Of a stretch of DNA of 64,000 nucleotides, positions 27,401 through 37,207 are shown one piece after another. A program made the position numbers and the translations under genes. This DNA comes from Sphingomonadales bacterium (lineage in GTDB: Bacteria > Pseudomonadota > Alphaproteobacteria > Sphingomonadales > Sphingomonadaceae). The DNA lies in NCBI GenBank assembly GCA_009995225.1, contig JAACPW010000015.1, positions 1 to 64,000 of the forward strand. The letters are read 5' to 3'. The notes under the pieces were generated by a model. It was not told the DNA's origin. It saw only the letters and a list, made by a program, of their open reading frames with translations, and made no database searches. Position 1 is the first letter of the stretch. The number at the start of each line of letters is the position of its first letter.

Positions 27401-29570
27401 GCGAATTGATGATCTCGGCGGCCAGCACGGTCCGTTCGTTCAGCAAGGGAATGCCGCGCCACAGGCTGACGGCGTAGCCGCCGCCGGGAGCCTTCAGGGT
27501 GCCATCGAACGCCAGTGGATCGACAGCCTTGCCATCGGCATAAAGGCGAATGGTCTGCCCGGCGCGGTGCCGCACCGCGACCCTGATCGCAGGAACACGC
27601 GGATTGGCGTCCTGCGCCGGGGTGAGCCAGCCATCCGGGCCATCGCCAAGGGCGAGCCAATCGGTTTCGGCGGGCGCGGGTTTGGGTGTGAGCGGCGCAG
27701 CGAGCGCACCGGCACGCGGGCTGTTAAGCGTCACCGCGTCATCAAGCGGCAGGTCATCCGCCAGCGCGAACCGGGGCGCGGTTTCATCAGCCGCAGCGAC
27801 GGCATGGAAATCTGCGCGGGCCAGCGATCCGCCTTGCCCGGTCACGAACTGCGAACCGGCATCGCCAGCGCTGCGGGTCGAGCGCGAACACTCCGCCAGC
27901 CGTGTGCCCGGAGGCAAGGTGCCGCGCACAACCTGAAGCACGTGCGTGCCGGGCACCACGCCTTCGAACCGATAGCGACCCTGGGCATCGGTGACGGCAA
28001 AGCTGCCATCTTCCATGACCACCCGGACCCCGGCAAGGCCGGACGCGGTGCCCGCCGCCGCGCCGCAATCGCCCAGCGTCGCCCGGCCAATGATCGTCAT
28101 CCGGCCCGCGATGCTATCGCGCTCCACCACCACCGCCGCTTCGGCGCGGGCGCTTCGTCCGACCGTGTCACGGATCACGGCGCGGCTGATGAGCTGGCCT
28201 GCGCCTGAGTCGGCGCGGATAGCGGCACCATAGGTAATCCTGACCGCGCCCGATCCCGGCAGACGTTCGATCGCAATGGCCATGCTGCGCCCGTCGGCCG
28301 CCACGCTGACAATGCCGGGCAGCGGCGGCGCGCCGTCGAACCGCAATGTTGCATCCCGCAATCGCAGGCCGCGCGGCAGATCAATCTCCAGCGTCAGCCT
28401 GTGGCGTTCCTGCACCTCGGGATTGCTCAGCGTGAGGCTGTAGACCAGCGGGTCGCCCGGCTGCGCACGGGGGCGCGATAGGGTGAAGGCGAGGCCGGGC
28501 GCCGCTGCGTCCCGATCGACCGGGATATCAACCTCGACAGGCGCGGCGCTGGCCAGCGCGAAATCACCCCCGAAAGACGCCTCGGACACAGCGAAAGCCG
28601 CGCCGTCCGGGTGGGGTAACGCGGCGAGTTGCGATAGCGGGACCGCCGAAGGCGCGACAAAGTCAGGCGGCGGTTCGATTTCCAGTCGGTATCGCCCCAG
28701 CGGTGCAAGCGGAAACCAGTAGCGGCCCGGCTCCATCGGGTAGACGGTGCCGGCAGCATCGGTCACAGGCGCGCCGCTGACCACCGATGCGGGCCAGCGC
28801 GTCACGCCATCCTCTGCCAACACATCCGCCAGAGCGCCGGTGGCCGCATCGCGCAGGGTAACACGCACGCCTGAAACGGGCGTGGCGGTCTCGCTGTCGA
28901 ACACGATGCCGAAGGGATCGGCAAGGATCATGATGTCGCGGGTGGCCGACGCGCCGTCAGGCATCGCGCTGGCGGTGGCCAGCTTGACCTTGTCGCCTGC
29001 GGCGACCGTCACGGCGCAATCATCGCCCTTTTGCTGCGCGCTCGCCCGGTGGGTGGCGATGCTGCCTGCGAACACGCCGGTGTCCGGCCCGGTCTCGAAA
29101 ATTGTGAGATCAGCGCGCGCGCCGGTGCGGCTGCTGACCGTGATTGCCAGTTGGTCGATTGCCGCCCGGTCGCGGTTGGCCTGCGACGCGGCAAGCGTAA
29201 AGATGATGATCTCGCCCGGACGGAATTGGCTGCTGGCGGTTATGGGGAACGCCTGCACCGCTCCCGGCACGCCGGGTCCGCAGCGCGAGGCAGCTAGCGT
29301 CAGTCTGTCCTCGCTTTCCGGCGCGATGCGGAAGGTTTTGAACTGCGGTGCCGCAGCGATCCGCGTTACCAGGACACGGTTGGACGATGCCTCCTGCCAT
29401 GCGCCCGCCTCATTCCAGCGGGCATAGGCGATATTCTCGATGATCCGGTCAGCGGCGCGGGCGACGGTGGCAAAAGCAGACGCAATCAGAACCAGACAGA
29501 CAAACCAAAGCAGCCGCAGCCGGTTACTGCGATGCCCAAACCCCCGGATCGCCTCTGCCACGGTGTCCAC
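24420..29570 (-). CDS. Giant multi-domain protein with predicted outer-membrane beta-barrel (cassette gene 4)
   Basis: About 1,716 residues. A signal peptide (residues 16-39, ending VARA) is followed by beta-rich domains: an N-terminal module starting DRIIENIAYARW, a segment with GVRVTLRDAATGALADV near residue 235, a DUF11-like module (about 350-485), a carboxypeptidase-regulatory/SdrD-B-like repeat (about 495-560), an invasin-type Ig-like domain (about 740-850), and a C-terminal half (about 860-1690) of alternating strands typical of an outer-membrane barrel. No TonB box or plug domain was recognised. The start is uncertain: GTG 29570 follows the upstream gene by 11 bp; GTG 29561 is possible; an ATG at 29696 would overlap it by 115 bp. 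Confidence 0.8.
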   Translation of the reverse strand: MDTVAEAIRGFGHRSNRLRLLWFVCLVLIASAFATVARAADRIIENIAYARWNEAGAWQEASSNRVLVTRIAAAPQFKTFRIAPESEDRLTLAASRCGPGVPGAVQAFPITASSQFRPGEIIIFTLAASQANRDRAAIDQLAITVSSRTGARADLTIFETGPDTGVFAGSIATHRASAQQKGDDCAVTVAAGDKVKLATASAMPDGASATRDIMILADPFGIVFDSETATPVSGVRVTLRDAATGALADVLAEDGVTRWPASVVSGAPVTDAAGTVYPMEPGRYWFPLAPLGRYRLEIEPPPDFVAPSAVPLSQLAALPHPDGAAFAVSEASFGGDFALASAAPVEVDIPVDRDAAAPGLAFTLSRPRAQPGDPLVYSLTLSNPEVQERHRLTLEIDLPRGLRLRDATLRFDGAPPLPGIVSVAADGRSMAIAIERLPGSGAVRITYGAAIRADSGAGQLISRAVIRDTVGRSARAEAAVVVERDSIAGRMTIIGRATLGDCGAAAGTASGLAGVRVVMEDGSFAVTDAQGRYRFEGVVPGTHVLQVVRGTLPPGTRLAECSRSTRSAGDAGSQFVTGQGGSLARADFHAVAAADETAPRFALADDLPLDDAVTLNSPRAGALAAPLTPKPAPAETDWLALGDGPDGWLTPAQDANPRVPAIRVAVRHRAGQTIRLYADGKAVDPLAFDGTLKAPGGGYAVSLWRGIPLLNERTVLAAEIINSLGGVNARLEREVFFTSQPARVELVADKSLLIADGATRPVVVVRITDRNGRPVREGLSGSFTLNAPFESAAQIEQQQLRQLSGIGEATARWQIEGDEGLARIELAPTMVSGQLRMAFDFAHENIRRRQEIEAWVVPGDVEWTIIGLGEASIGARSIAGNMERGDNIDSDLGRNARVALYAKGRVLGKYLLTLAYDSAKQREDQPLLGAIDPAAYYTVFGDTSQRRFDAATRENLYVRIETATFFALYGDFQTGFDQTTLGRYQRTATGVRAAAQIGAVRAEAFGAQIGSTFRRDEFQGNGLAGPYPLGTRDLVTNSERVTIEVRDRFRSEVVVASRSLTRFIDYTIDLLSGTITFSEPILTRDADLNPQIIIIEYETGKVGGGAINAGVRAEWRPAEGAVRIGTTAITDQSDGVRTHVAVADTRLQLGTASEARAEVGVSTGSGKTAHAWLAELQHQTGKLDVVAYARQVEAAYGTGQQSFADTGRRKLGVDSRYQFSETVSGIASLLQDESLADAARRRGGQVELAWRSAATDARLGLAHFDDRLASGESRASTLLQTAASQRLFDNRLEISGDTSFGLSGGEGSLDLPPRYRLGLRYALARDVRLTGTYEMADSAAIKARTLRAGLDMTPWEGARVASTLGRNTTGDTPGGGTFAGFGFAQTLNATPTLSFNATLDGNRTLGDTPAPDAVINPGQPPGNGGPLGVDRTLFEDFTAVTVSGAWRSGRWAANGRAEYRDGQFADRFGATLGVLRQLGEGQALGGSLIWTRSTAPGGASAEIIDAALTLAYRPDDSDIALLGRAEYRSDAVTGAIAGQAGPVGRTALTVNGDALSRRLLGSVSANWSPRARRGVGELSEIGLFLGTRYGFDRVEGLDLAGLTALAGLDLRIGLSATLDIGGSASIRANVTDGSYSYAIGPQANLVVARGTLMSLGYNIAGFRDPDFSLDRPLDQGLFAGIRFKFGAQLLGLGDSSAAAPLPQEASRCQPAGACSP

Positions 29571-29581
29571 ACAGTCAGCGC

Positions 29582-30610
29582 TCAGTTGATGGTAGCGCGG
29601 AACGCGGCGGTGCGGGTTTGATTGCTGGCAATGTCGTCCAGCGGCGCGGTAATAGTGCGCCCGGCAATGCCGCCCCCCGAACTGCCGCCTGTGCAATTGT
29701 TCGCGCCATCAAGCGTGCCGTTGACGAGAAGGCTGCCGGTCACAAAGGTCAGATCATCTGGCAGAATATCGGTCACCACCACGCTGGACGCAGTGGCGGT
29801 TCCGGCATTGTTGCGAACCGCGACGCAGTATTCGACCGTCGCACCCGGAATCGCCTTGGGATTGGTGGACCCGTTGACGGGGTCATCAAGCACCCGACTG
29901 GTCTTCGTAACTGTCAGATCGGCAGCCGATACGGTGTAACTGCCGCGCGTGGTGAAGACCCCGTCGTTCGCGCTGTCATCAGAGCCCGCGCCATCGGCCA
30001 GCACAGTGTCGGTGCCACCGGTGTTGGCGCCGGATGTGGCTGTCAGCACCCCGCCTTGGGCCCCGGGCGTATTGCCAGCATGGGCGGTCGCGGACAGGAA
30101 CAGGTTGGCGACATCGCCATTGGCCCGGTCCAAGGAAATGTTGCTCACGACAAACACCCGCACTGTGGTGTCTTCCGCGATTTCGTCGATCAGCGCGGTT
30201 GCAGCGTCGCCTGCGTCATACACGCCGTTGCCATTATCGACGTAGATCGTGACGCTGTCAGCGTCGAAATCATCCCCGCCCGAGGCCTGCGTCACGGCCA
30301 GCACGATATCGATGGTGTCATTCGAAAGGATGGTGACGTCAAACGCGATCACCGCCCCGTTCTGTCCGGGCGCGACCGTAGTGGTCGTATCGGGAACGCG
30401 GGCGACCACCAGATTGACCTTGCGATCGACTGTAAACAGATCGGATGCGGTCTCCTTGGTCTGCTGGACTCCGGCCACCTGATAATCGACCGTCGCGGTA
30501 TTGGTAATCACAGTGCCGGCGCGCGTGCCTTCGGCGCGGACAGGCGCGGTTTGGACGGCAATGATCGCACTTGCAGCCAGCAGCGCGGTCCATTTTGAAC
30601 GGCGTGTCAT
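29582..30610 (-). CDS. Exported DUF11-type protein (cassette gene 3)
   Basis: A 342-residue exported protein. The signal peptide ends near APVRAEG. The mature part starts TRAGTVITNTATVDYQVAG, the typical opening of this DUF11-type group, and has two immunoglobulin-like modules. The second module (from ADLTVTKTSRVLDDPVNGS) is a canonical DUF11 repeat with VVVTDILPDDLTFV. The acidic motif YVDNGNGVYDAGD near residue 130 resembles a calcium-binding loop. ATG 30610 has GGAG nine bases upstream; the ATG five codons earlier has poor spacing. It is followed 11 bp later by the giant barrel gene. Confidence 0.85.
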   Translation of the reverse strand: MTRRSKWTALLAASAIIAVQTAPVRAEGTRAGTVITNTATVDYQVAGVQQTKETASDLFTVDRKVNLVVARVPDTTTTVAPGQNGAVIAFDVTILSNDTIDIVLAVTQASGGDDFDADSVTIYVDNGNGVYDAGDAATALIDEIAEDTTVRVFVVSNISLDRANGDVANLFLSATAHAGNTPGAQGGVLTATSGANTGGTDTVLADGAGSDDSANDGVFTTRGSYTVSAADLTVTKTSRVLDDPVNGSTNPKAIPGATVEYCVAVRNNAGTATASSVVVTDILPDDLTFVTGSLLVNGTLDGANNCTGGSSGGGIAGRTITAPLDDIASNQTRTAAFRATIN

Positions 30611-30650
30611 CTTGGTTGGCTCCATCCCTCACCGTCGACAGCGAACGCCA

Positions 30651-31145
<495 letters not shown>

Positions 31146-31155
31146 GGTGAGGCTC

Positions 31156-32145
31156 CTATTCCTCGATCAGGACGGCGAAGGTGACGGTTCTTGAAGTCCC
31201 GCCCGGCACAGTGCCCAGCGTCACGGCGATGCCGGCAGGCGATGCCTCGCCCGGATCGTCACCCACCGCATCGGTCAACGGCGCGCTATCGAGGTTGAGG
31301 GAGCCGGGTACGTAACGGGTGCCAGCGGGAATGGCATCGGAAATGACCAGGGTATCGACGGGCGCGGAGCCGCTGACAGACGCGGAAATGCCATAGGTGA
31401 TGGTCGCGCCCGGAGCGGCGGTTGATCCGCCAAACGGATCGCTGACCGATGCCCACTTGACCAGCGTGACTGTGCTGGCGCTGCCGACCATCTGACCCGT
31501 GGCGGTGGCCATGCCGCCGCCAGCGCCGGCCATCGCATCAGCGCCGTTATCGCCTGCGCCTGCGAACACGGTGCCGGGTGCGCCAGAGCCGGTCGTAGTG
31601 CGTGCGATCAGATTGAGCGCGCTTTGCGCCCCATCGCCGATCCCGGTGGGCACGGTGACAATGACGAACACCCGCTGCGCGGCGCCCGCAGGCAGGGTTG
31701 CGGTGGTGCTGGGCGCGGGCAGCACCGCATCCACGCCCGGATCATACACCCCGTTGTCATTTGTATCGACCGCGATGCTATCGCGCGTGGCATCGAAGGC
31801 GTTGCCGGGCACGGCGGTCACAACCTCAAGCACAACCGCCTCTGGCCCGTTGCCGCTATTGCTGACAAGAAAGGCGAGAACGGCCGGCCCGCTGCGGACC
31901 GGGACGGGCCCTGCATCGAGCGAGGCCGCCGCCACGCTCAGCAATTCATCCACCCTGACCTGCACCGTATTCGAACTGACAGTGCGCGCCACGCCGCCTT
32001 CGTCATATGTCGCCTCGGCGGTGGTCTCGATCAGCGTGCCTGCCGGCACCGGACTGGCGGCGGCGGGATGTCCCGCAAGCAGCACAGCGGCGCCAAGGCC
32101 GAAGCATGACGCGGAAGAGAACAAGGTGAACACGCGGCTAAGCAT
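31156..32145 (-). CDS. Exported DUF11-type protein (cassette gene 1)
   Basis: A 329-residue exported protein and the first gene of the five-gene unit. A signal peptide ends near HPAAASP. The mature part starts VPAGTLIETTAEATYDEGG, the same opening as cassette genes 3 and 4. It contains the acidic motif VDTNDNGVYDPGVDAVL near residue 125. A second immunoglobulin-like module near residues 235-329 holds LVISDAIPAGTRYVPGSL. ATG 32145 is preferred over a TTG seven codons earlier. Ten bases separate its stop from cassette gene 2. It may be a structural paralogue of gene 3. Confidence 0.82.
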   Translation of the reverse strand: MLSRVFTLFSSASCFGLGAAVLLAGHPAAASPVPAGTLIETTAEATYDEGGVARTVSSNTVQVRVDELLSVAAASLDAGPVPVRSGPAVLAFLVSNSGNGPEAVVLEVVTAVPGNAFDATRDSIAVDTNDNGVYDPGVDAVLPAPSTTATLPAGAAQRVFVIVTVPTGIGDGAQSALNLIARTTTGSGAPGTVFAGAGDNGADAMAGAGGGMATATGQMVGSASTVTLVKWASVSDPFGGSTAAPGATITYGISASVSGSAPVDTLVISDAIPAGTRYVPGSLNLDSAPLTDAVGDDPGEASPAGIAVTLGTVPGGTSRTVTFAVLIEE

Positions 32146-32506
32146 GCCTGCTCGATAGTCCCGCAAGCGTATCGCTTTGCCGTAGGCGGGGCTAAGAGCT
32201 TCTGCTTAGGCCGTCCCCTGCGCCCGTCCTGCCCCCGCTGCTGCTATTGGGCGCCACGGGTAAAGGGCAGGCCGAAGCTGGAGCCGGAGCGCCGCTCGGG
32301 ACCCCCTCTCCCAACCCTCTCCCACAAGGGGAGAGGGCCAAGGCAATAAGCCACCCGGCTTCGGTCATTCCCAGCAGCACGGCGCACGCCTAATACCGGA
32401 CGGGCAGCTTCGGAGAGGTTCCTGCCAAAAGCAGAAATTCAGCTATCGCCCTCGTTGCTGCCAAATCAGGTGACTGCTATCTGATTGGAAATGCGGAGGT
32501 AGGGCG
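32146..32506. other. Intergenic region upstream of the five-gene cassette
   Basis: This 361-bp gap between divergent genes must hold the cassette promoter (minus strand) and the promoter of the small membrane-protein gene (plus strand). I could not fix either by eye. It holds one hairpin repeat (32315-32337) and no convincing open frame. Confidence 0.5.
32315..32337. repeat. Hairpin repeat CCCTCTCCC/GGGAGAGGG
   Basis: The arms 32315-32323 and 32329-32337 are perfectly complementary over nine bases with a five-base loop. A partial copy of one arm lies just before it. This type of element is widely dispersed in GC-rich proteobacterial genomes. There is no T-tract, so it is not a normal intrinsic terminator. 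Confidence 0.6.
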
Positions 32507-32800
32507 ATGACTTTTGGGCTTGGCATAGAGTTTGCGTTTATCGCGTTCTGCCAGATTACGCTAGTCATGGGCTTGGCTTACTTGGCTATCGGGCGATGGG
32601 TTCAGGGGAGGGTTCGCGCATGTGTCTCGGCGGCTATCGCTGCCGCCTATATCCTCGGTCGTGTTCAGCAAGATATGGCTGAAACTGAATGGGATGCCTT
32701 CTCCAATCCGAAGGTATTGATCGTACTACTGACTTATATCGCGACGATCCTGCTTTTCGCGCTGCGAACGGATAGAGCCGAGCAGCCGGCGACGCCGTAG
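32507..32800 (+). CDS. Small membrane protein, unknown function
   Basis: A 97-residue protein with three hydrophobic segments, at about 5-28, 36-52 and 68-86, and short polar ends. A strong GGAGG ribosome site lies a few bases upstream of the ATG. Base composition is visibly lower in GC than the flanking genes, with codons such as TTT, ATA and TTA that neighbours avoid, suggesting late acquisition. No family was recognised and no neighbour suggests a role. Confidence 0.55.
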   Translation: MTFGLGIEFAFIAFCQITLVMGLAYLAIGRWVQGRVRACVSAAIAAAYILGRVQQDMAETEWDAFSNPKVLIVLLTYIATILLFALRTDRAEQPATP

Positions 32801-33120
32801 ATGCGTCCCTAAAATGGGCAAAAAACCACCCAATTCCAGCCATCCGAAAACGGCAACCGCAAGCCTGAAAGCCGCCATTCCCGCCTCTCGGCCCGCAGCG
32901 CCTCCTTTCCTACCCGGCTTGACGATGGCAGTCTGGGCCGATGATCGTGCGGTCCGCTCCCTATCCGTTTCGGCGCGCAGCCAGGATCGCAGACCGCCCC
33001 GAAGCCTGCGTCGCGCCGTCTTCGGGGCGGGTTTTTGGTTTCAGGACAGTGTCTCATGTGTCTCCAACATTCAGGAACCGCGATGGATTGCTGAATGTCA
33101 GGACGCCGCGACGCGATGAA
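32801..33120. other. Gene-free region with one terminator
   Basis: A 320-bp stretch. It contains a strong rho-independent terminator at 32994-33036. I see no supported open frame. The terminator could end transcription of the small membrane-protein gene or of an unseen small RNA. Confidence 0.5.
32994..33036 (+). terminator. Rho-independent terminator
   Basis: CCGCCCCGAAG (32994-33004) pairs perfectly with CTTCGGGGCGG (33020-33030) over 11 bases around a 15-nt loop. GTTTTTGG follows directly, giving a T-tract in the plus direction. Confidence 0.75.
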
Positions 33121-34233
33121 TCACCCCCAGGGGGTGACCAGATACTTCTCGCCGGTCTTCATCTGGCGATAATCGGTGATCGCGTCCTTCTCCAGCATCT
33201 CTTCGAGTGTCACCTTGGCCTTGTAATGGCTGGCAAAGGTGGTGGTGAGGTTCGCCTGCACCCGGCCGCGCATCCGGCCAACGGTCTCCATGCCGGCGCG
33301 TTGCAGGAACGGCGTCAGCAACCATCCGGCGATGCTCCATTGCAGCCCGTAAGACGGTGTCAGGATCGTGTTGGACAGATCAAGCCGGCCATAGATGTAC
33401 ATCTTCTTCTGCTGGTTCGAACCGTAGCGCGAAAATTCGCCCATCTGGGATGCTGCGACCTGTTCCATCGCCTTGAGCACGCTGTCGGACGCCTTGCCGC
33501 CGCCGATCGGATCGAAGCCGAGGAAGGCACCGGTTTCGGCAATCGCGGCGCGCAGGTCGGCCATGTAGGTGTCAGCCGACGAGTTCACCACATGGGTCGC
33601 GCCTTGCGACTTGAGCAGTTCGACATGCTCGTCCTTGCGCACGATGTTGACCAGCTTCATCCCGTCCTCGATGCAGATGCGGTTGAGCATCTGGCCCAGG
33701 TTGGACGCGGCGGCGAGGTGGACGATGGCGGAGTGACCCTCCATCTTGGCCGTTTCGACAAAGCCGAGCGCCGTCATCGGGTTGACGAAGCTCGACGCGC
33801 CGGTTTCGCACGAATGCTCGCCCAGCGGCAGGCACATCATCGCATCGGCAAGGGCATATTGCGAAAAGGCGCTGCCCGGAACGCAGGCAACGCGCTGACC
33901 CATCAGCGCCTTGGCCATGTCGCCATCACCCGTGGCGATCACCGTGCCGGCGCCTTCGTTACCGGCAGGCAGACGCTGGCCATGGCGGCCGCGGTTTCCG
34001 CTCAGGAACGGTTCGGGCATCTGCGCGACGATTTTGCCGGGGGTGTATTGGGCACTGTCGAAATCGGCGGCACTGGTCAGGATTGCCAGATCCGAAGGGT
34101 TGATCGGTGCGGCTTCCATCTTGACCAGCACCTGATTGCCGGTGGGCGCGGGAAACTGGCTTTCGGCCACCTCCAGCGTCAGCTTGCCGTCGGCGGTGAG
34201 GGTGGTGAACAGTTGCTTTCCGGTGGTGGTCAT
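33121..34233 (-). CDS. Zinc-binding-dehydrogenase-like NAD(P) oxidoreductase (MDR superfamily)
   Basis: A 370-residue medium-chain dehydrogenase/reductase. The N-terminal domain shows [18 protein letters not shown] and [10 protein letters not shown], the GroES-like fold of quinone-reductase-type MDR enzymes. The nucleotide-binding part has [15 protein letters not shown], a diverged GxGxxG loop, and [16 protein letters not shown]. No zinc-binding cysteine cluster is visible, so a zinc-free enoyl or quinone reductase is more likely. Its start is near the truA stop, overlapping by four bases. The substrate is unknown. Confidence 0.82.
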   Translation of the reverse strand: MTTTGKQLFTTLTADGKLTLEVAESQFPAPTGNQVLVKMEAAPINPSDLAILTSAADFDSAQYTPGKIVAQMPEPFLSGNRGRHGQRLPAGNEGAGTVIATGDGDMAKALMGQRVACVPGSAFSQYALADAMMCLPLGEHSCETGASSFVNPMTALGFVETAKMEGHSAIVHLAAASNLGQMLNRICIEDGMKLVNIVRKDEHVELLKSQGATHVVNSSADTYMADLRAAIAETGAFLGFDPIGGGKASDSVLKAMEQVAASQMGEFSRYGSNQQKKMYIYGRLDLSNTILTPSYGLQWSIAGWLLTPFLQRAGMETVGRMRGRVQANLTTTFASHYKAKVTLEEMLEKDAITDYRQMKTGEKYLVTPWG

Positions 34234-34991
34234 TGTGTTTCCTCTCGTGAATCCGGGTAGGTCGCCTCGACGAAGTAGAGGCCGTGGGGGGGTGCGTTAA
34301 GCCCTAAAGCGGTGCGGTCGCGTGCAGCCAGCGCCTCGGCCATCCGGGTTTCGGGCCAGGCGCCAGTGCCCACCAGCTTGAGGCACCCTACCATTGATCG
34401 CACTTGATGATGCAGAAAGGATCGGGCCGCCGCGTGAATCTGAATCTCGTCCCCGCTCCGTTCGACAGCAAGCAGATCGAGCGACTTGACCGGGTCGGGG
34501 GCCTGACAATGCACCGAACGGAACGTGGTAAAGTCATGCCGCCCCACAAGCGCCTGTGCGGCGCGGTGCATCGCTTCGGCGTCCAGCGGCCGTGCGACAT
34601 GCCACGCCCGGTCACGCTGCAGCGCCAGAAGCCCACGGCGATTGATGATCCGGTAGAGGTAGCGCCGCCCGGTGCACGAAAAGCGTGCGTGCCAATCGTC
34701 CGGCACCACCTCGCAGGCAGTGACAGCGATCGGATCGGGCCTGAGATGCGCGTTGATTGCGCCCATCAGGCGAAAGGGGGCAAGGTCCTTTGCGAGATCG
34801 ACATGGCTGCGCATCGCCAAAGCGTGCACGCCGGCATCGGTGCGTCCGGCGGAGTGGAGCACGCATGTCTCCCCGGTGATCCGGTGCAGCGCGTCCTCAA
34901 CCGCCTGCTGCACGCTCGGCCCGTTGGACTGGCGTTGCAGCCCGCGAAATGGCGTGCCGTCGAATTCGAGGGTGAGAGCGTAGCGGGTCAA
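34230..34991 (-). CDS. truA: tRNA pseudouridine(38-40) synthase
   Basis: Makes pseudouridine at positions 38-40 of tRNA anticodon arms. The 253 residues begin at TTG 34991, which overlaps the fmt stop as TTGA. The conserved N-terminus [19 protein letters not shown] fits this start, and no ATG is available. The catalytic aspartate lies in [22 protein letters not shown] and [13 protein letters not shown] are further family motifs. It is translated with fmt, a common pairing in alphaproteobacteria. Confidence 0.94.
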   Translation of the reverse strand: MTRYALTLEFDGTPFRGLQRQSNGPSVQQAVEDALHRITGETCVLHSAGRTDAGVHALAMRSHVDLAKDLAPFRLMGAINAHLRPDPIAVTACEVVPDDWHARFSCTGRRYLYRIINRRGLLALQRDRAWHVARPLDAEAMHRAAQALVGRHDFTTFRSVHCQAPDPVKSLDLLAVERSGDEIQIHAAARSFLHHQVRSMVGCLKLVGTGAWPETRMAEALAARDRTALGLNAPPHGLYFVEATYPDSREETQ

Positions 34992-35893
34992 GCCAGGACG
35001 GTCCCAGCCGCGACCGCCCGTCCGCGCAGGAACTCCGCGCGGTCCAGCACCGGCTTGCCCGCGCGTTGCAGGCGCAAGGGCCGGATCGCGCCGACATTGC
35101 AAGCGATGGTCAGGTCGTCATCGAGCAGCGTTCCGGGCGCGCCCGAAACGTCCACCACCTCGGCCAAGAGCAGCTTCACGCGTTCGCCCTCAAGCTCGAA
35201 CCAGGCCCCCGGGAAGGGGGCGAGGCCGCGCACCTTGCGTTCGATCTCCCCGGCGGGCGCGCCCCAGTCGATCCGGGCTTCGGCCTTGTCGATCTTCGGC
35301 GCATATATCGCCGCACTGTCATCCTGCACCTCGGGGGGGAACCCGGAGGGATTTGACAGCACCTCCACCATCGCCGCGCCGCCGACTGCGCCCAATTCCG
35401 CGAACAGATCGCCCGTCGTCTTGCGGGCCACCGGCACCGTGACCTTGTGCAGCATCGGCCCGGTGTCGAGGCCGGCTTCCATCTGCATGATCGTAACGCC
35501 CGTCTCGGCATCGCCCGCCATCACCGCGCGGTGGATGGGCGCCGCCCCGCGCCAGCGCGGCAGCAGGCTCGCGTGGATGTTCAGGCAGCCGTGAGCAGGC
35601 GCATCGAGCACCGCCTGCGGCAGGATCAGGCCATAGGCGGCAACCACCGCCACGTTCGCATTCAACGCCGCGAAATCGGCCTGCGCCTCGGCGTTCCGCA
35701 GGGACACCGGAGAACGCACCGGCGCGCCCATCCGTTCGGCCTCGACCTGAACCGGGGAGGGCGCCAGCTTCTTGCCCCGGCCCGCCGGGCGCGGCGGCTG
35801 GGTGTAGACGCAGGCGATCTCGTGCCCCGCCTCATGCAGCGCGCGCAGCGCCGGCACCGCGAAACCGGGCGTCCCCATGAAGATGATGCGCAT
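34988..35893 (-). CDS. fmt: Methionyl-tRNA formyltransferase
   Basis: Adds the formyl group to initiator Met-tRNA. The 301 residues show [16 protein letters not shown] at the start and the formyltransferase signature [21 protein letters not shown], with the catalytic Asn-His pair. The C-terminal OB-like domain is a little diverged. fmt is divergent from recR with a 53-bp gap; peptide deformylase is just beyond recR, so both formyl-handling enzymes sit together. truA follows through a TTGA overlap. Confidence 0.96.
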   Translation of the reverse strand: MRIIFMGTPGFAVPALRALHEAGHEIACVYTQPPRPAGRGKKLAPSPVQVEAERMGAPVRSPVSLRNAEAQADFAALNANVAVVAAYGLILPQAVLDAPAHGCLNIHASLLPRWRGAAPIHRAVMAGDAETGVTIMQMEAGLDTGPMLHKVTVPVARKTTGDLFAELGAVGGAAMVEVLSNPSGFPPEVQDDSAAIYAPKIDKAEARIDWGAPAGEIERKVRGLAPFPGAWFELEGERVKLLLAEVVDVSGAPGTLLDDDLTIACNVGAIRPLRLQRAGKPVLDRAEFLRGRAVAAGTVLA

Positions 35894-35946
35894 AAGCTTT
35901 GCCCGCGGCCTTTGTGAAGCGATGCGCAGCCCCTATCTGTCGGACC

Positions 35947-36543
35947 ATGGCATCGCAAGAGATCGAAGCGTTGAGTTCCGCACTGGCCCGCCTACCCGGC
36001 CTGGGCCCGCGATCGGCCCGCCGCGCCGTGCTGTGGCTGGTCAAGCACCGCGAAAGCGCGCTGCCTGCGTTGCTCGAAGCCTTGGCGGGCGTCGCCGAGA
36101 CGCTGGTGGAATGCCAGACCTGCGGCAATGTCGACACCAGCGACCCCTGCGCCATCTGCACCGACCCGCGCCGCGATGCGGGCTCATTATGCGTGGTGGA
36201 AGAAGTATCGGACGTGTGGGCGCTGGACCGCGCGCGCCTGTTTCCGGGCCGCTATCATGTGCTGGGTGGCAGGCTGTCGGCGCTGGACGGCATTGCGCCC
36301 GACAACCTCAACATCACCAGCCTGCTGGCCCGTGTGGAGGCGGGCGGGATCGACGAGGTGGTCCTTGCGATGAACGCCACGCTCGAAGGCCAGACCACCG
36401 CGCATTACATTGCCGAAAGGCTGGGCGAGTTCCCGATACGCGTCACGCAACTGGCCCACGGCCTGCCAGTCGGCGGCGAGCTGGATTACCTTGACGAAGG
36501 CACGCTTGCTCAGGCCCTTCGCGCACGGAGGCCGGTCGGATAG
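35947..36543 (+). CDS. recR: Recombination protein RecR
   Basis: RecR works with RecF and RecO to load RecA at single-stranded gaps. The 198 residues show the HhH segment [20 protein letters not shown], the zinc finger [16 protein letters not shown], and the Toprim segment with [14 protein letters not shown] and [20 protein letters not shown] 35947 matches the conserved N-terminus; longer in-frame extensions run into the fmt promoter. recR is often next to a dnaX/YbaB pair, but they are absent here. Confidence 0.96.
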   Translation: MASQEIEALSSALARLPGLGPRSARRAVLWLVKHRESALPALLEALAGVAETLVECQTCGNVDTSDPCAICTDPRRDAGSLCVVEEVSDVWALDRARLFPGRYHVLGGRLSALDGIAPDNLNITSLLARVEAGGIDEVVLAMNATLEGQTTAHYIAERLGEFPIRVTQLAHGLPVGGELDYLDEGTLAQALRARRPVG

Positions 36544-36589
36544 CACGCGGCGCGTTGAAATCCGTGTCGCCCACGCCTAGATAGCGCGC

Positions 36590-37162
36590 ATGGCTATCCG
36601 CGAAATCCTTGAAGTGCCGGACCCCCGGCTGAAAACCGTCTCGACCCCTGTCGAACCGCAAGAGTTCAATGCCGAGCTGCGCACGCTCGTCGAAGACATG
36701 TTCGAAACGATGTATGATGCCCCCGGCATCGGCCTTGCCGCGATCCAGGTGGGCGTGCCCAAGCGGGTGCTGGTCATCGATCTGCAGCCCGATGATCCGG
36801 ATGCCGATCCGGTCGAATGCAGCCATGACGGGCACAAGCACACCCATCCGGCAACCAAGAAGGTGCCGCGTGTGTTCATCAATCCGGTGATCCTCGACCC
36901 TGCGGATGAATTGTCGATCTATCAGGAGGGCTGTCTTTCGGTCCCCGAGATCTACGCCGATGTCGAACGGCCGGCGACGTGCCGCGTGCAGTATCAGGAT
37001 CTCGACGGTAACACCCACGAAGAGGCGCTCGACGGGCTGATGGCGACCTGCCTCCAGCACGAAATGGACCACCTCGAAGGCATCCTGTTTATCGACCATC
37101 TGAGCCGATTGAAGAAGGCGATGGCGCTCAAGAAGTTGAAAAAGATCCGTCAGGCGGCGTGA
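36590..37162 (+). CDS. def: Peptide deformylase
   Basis: Removes the N-formyl group from new proteins; a metalloprotease, usually iron-dependent. The three family motifs are intact: GIGLAAIQVG, EGCLSVPE with the metal-binding Cys, and QHEMDHLEG with the two metal-binding His and the catalytic Glu. The 190 residues include a His-rich insertion (CSHDGHKHTHPATKK near residue 83) that is common in sphingomonads. A hairpin with no T-tract follows the stop. Confidence 0.96.
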   Translation: MAIREILEVPDPRLKTVSTPVEPQEFNAELRTLVEDMFETMYDAPGIGLAAIQVGVPKRVLVIDLQPDDPDADPVECSHDGHKHTHPATKKVPRVFINPVILDPADELSIYQEGCLSVPEIYADVERPATCRVQYQDLDGNTHEEALDGLMATCLQHEMDHLEGILFIDHLSRLKKAMALKKLKKIRQAA

Positions 37163-37171
37163 TGATGCAAC

Positions 37172-37195
37172 CCCCTCGCCATGGTGGCGAGAGGG
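37172..37195. terminator. Hairpin between convergent def and copper-storage-like gene
   Basis: CTCGCCA (37175-37181) and TGGCGAG (37185-37191) pair around a TGG loop, with CCC/GGG extending the stem through a one-base bulge. There is no clear T-tract, so use as a bidirectional terminator is only suggested by its position between convergent genes. Confidence 0.4.
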
Positions 37196-37207
37196 CGCAG
37201 CATTATC

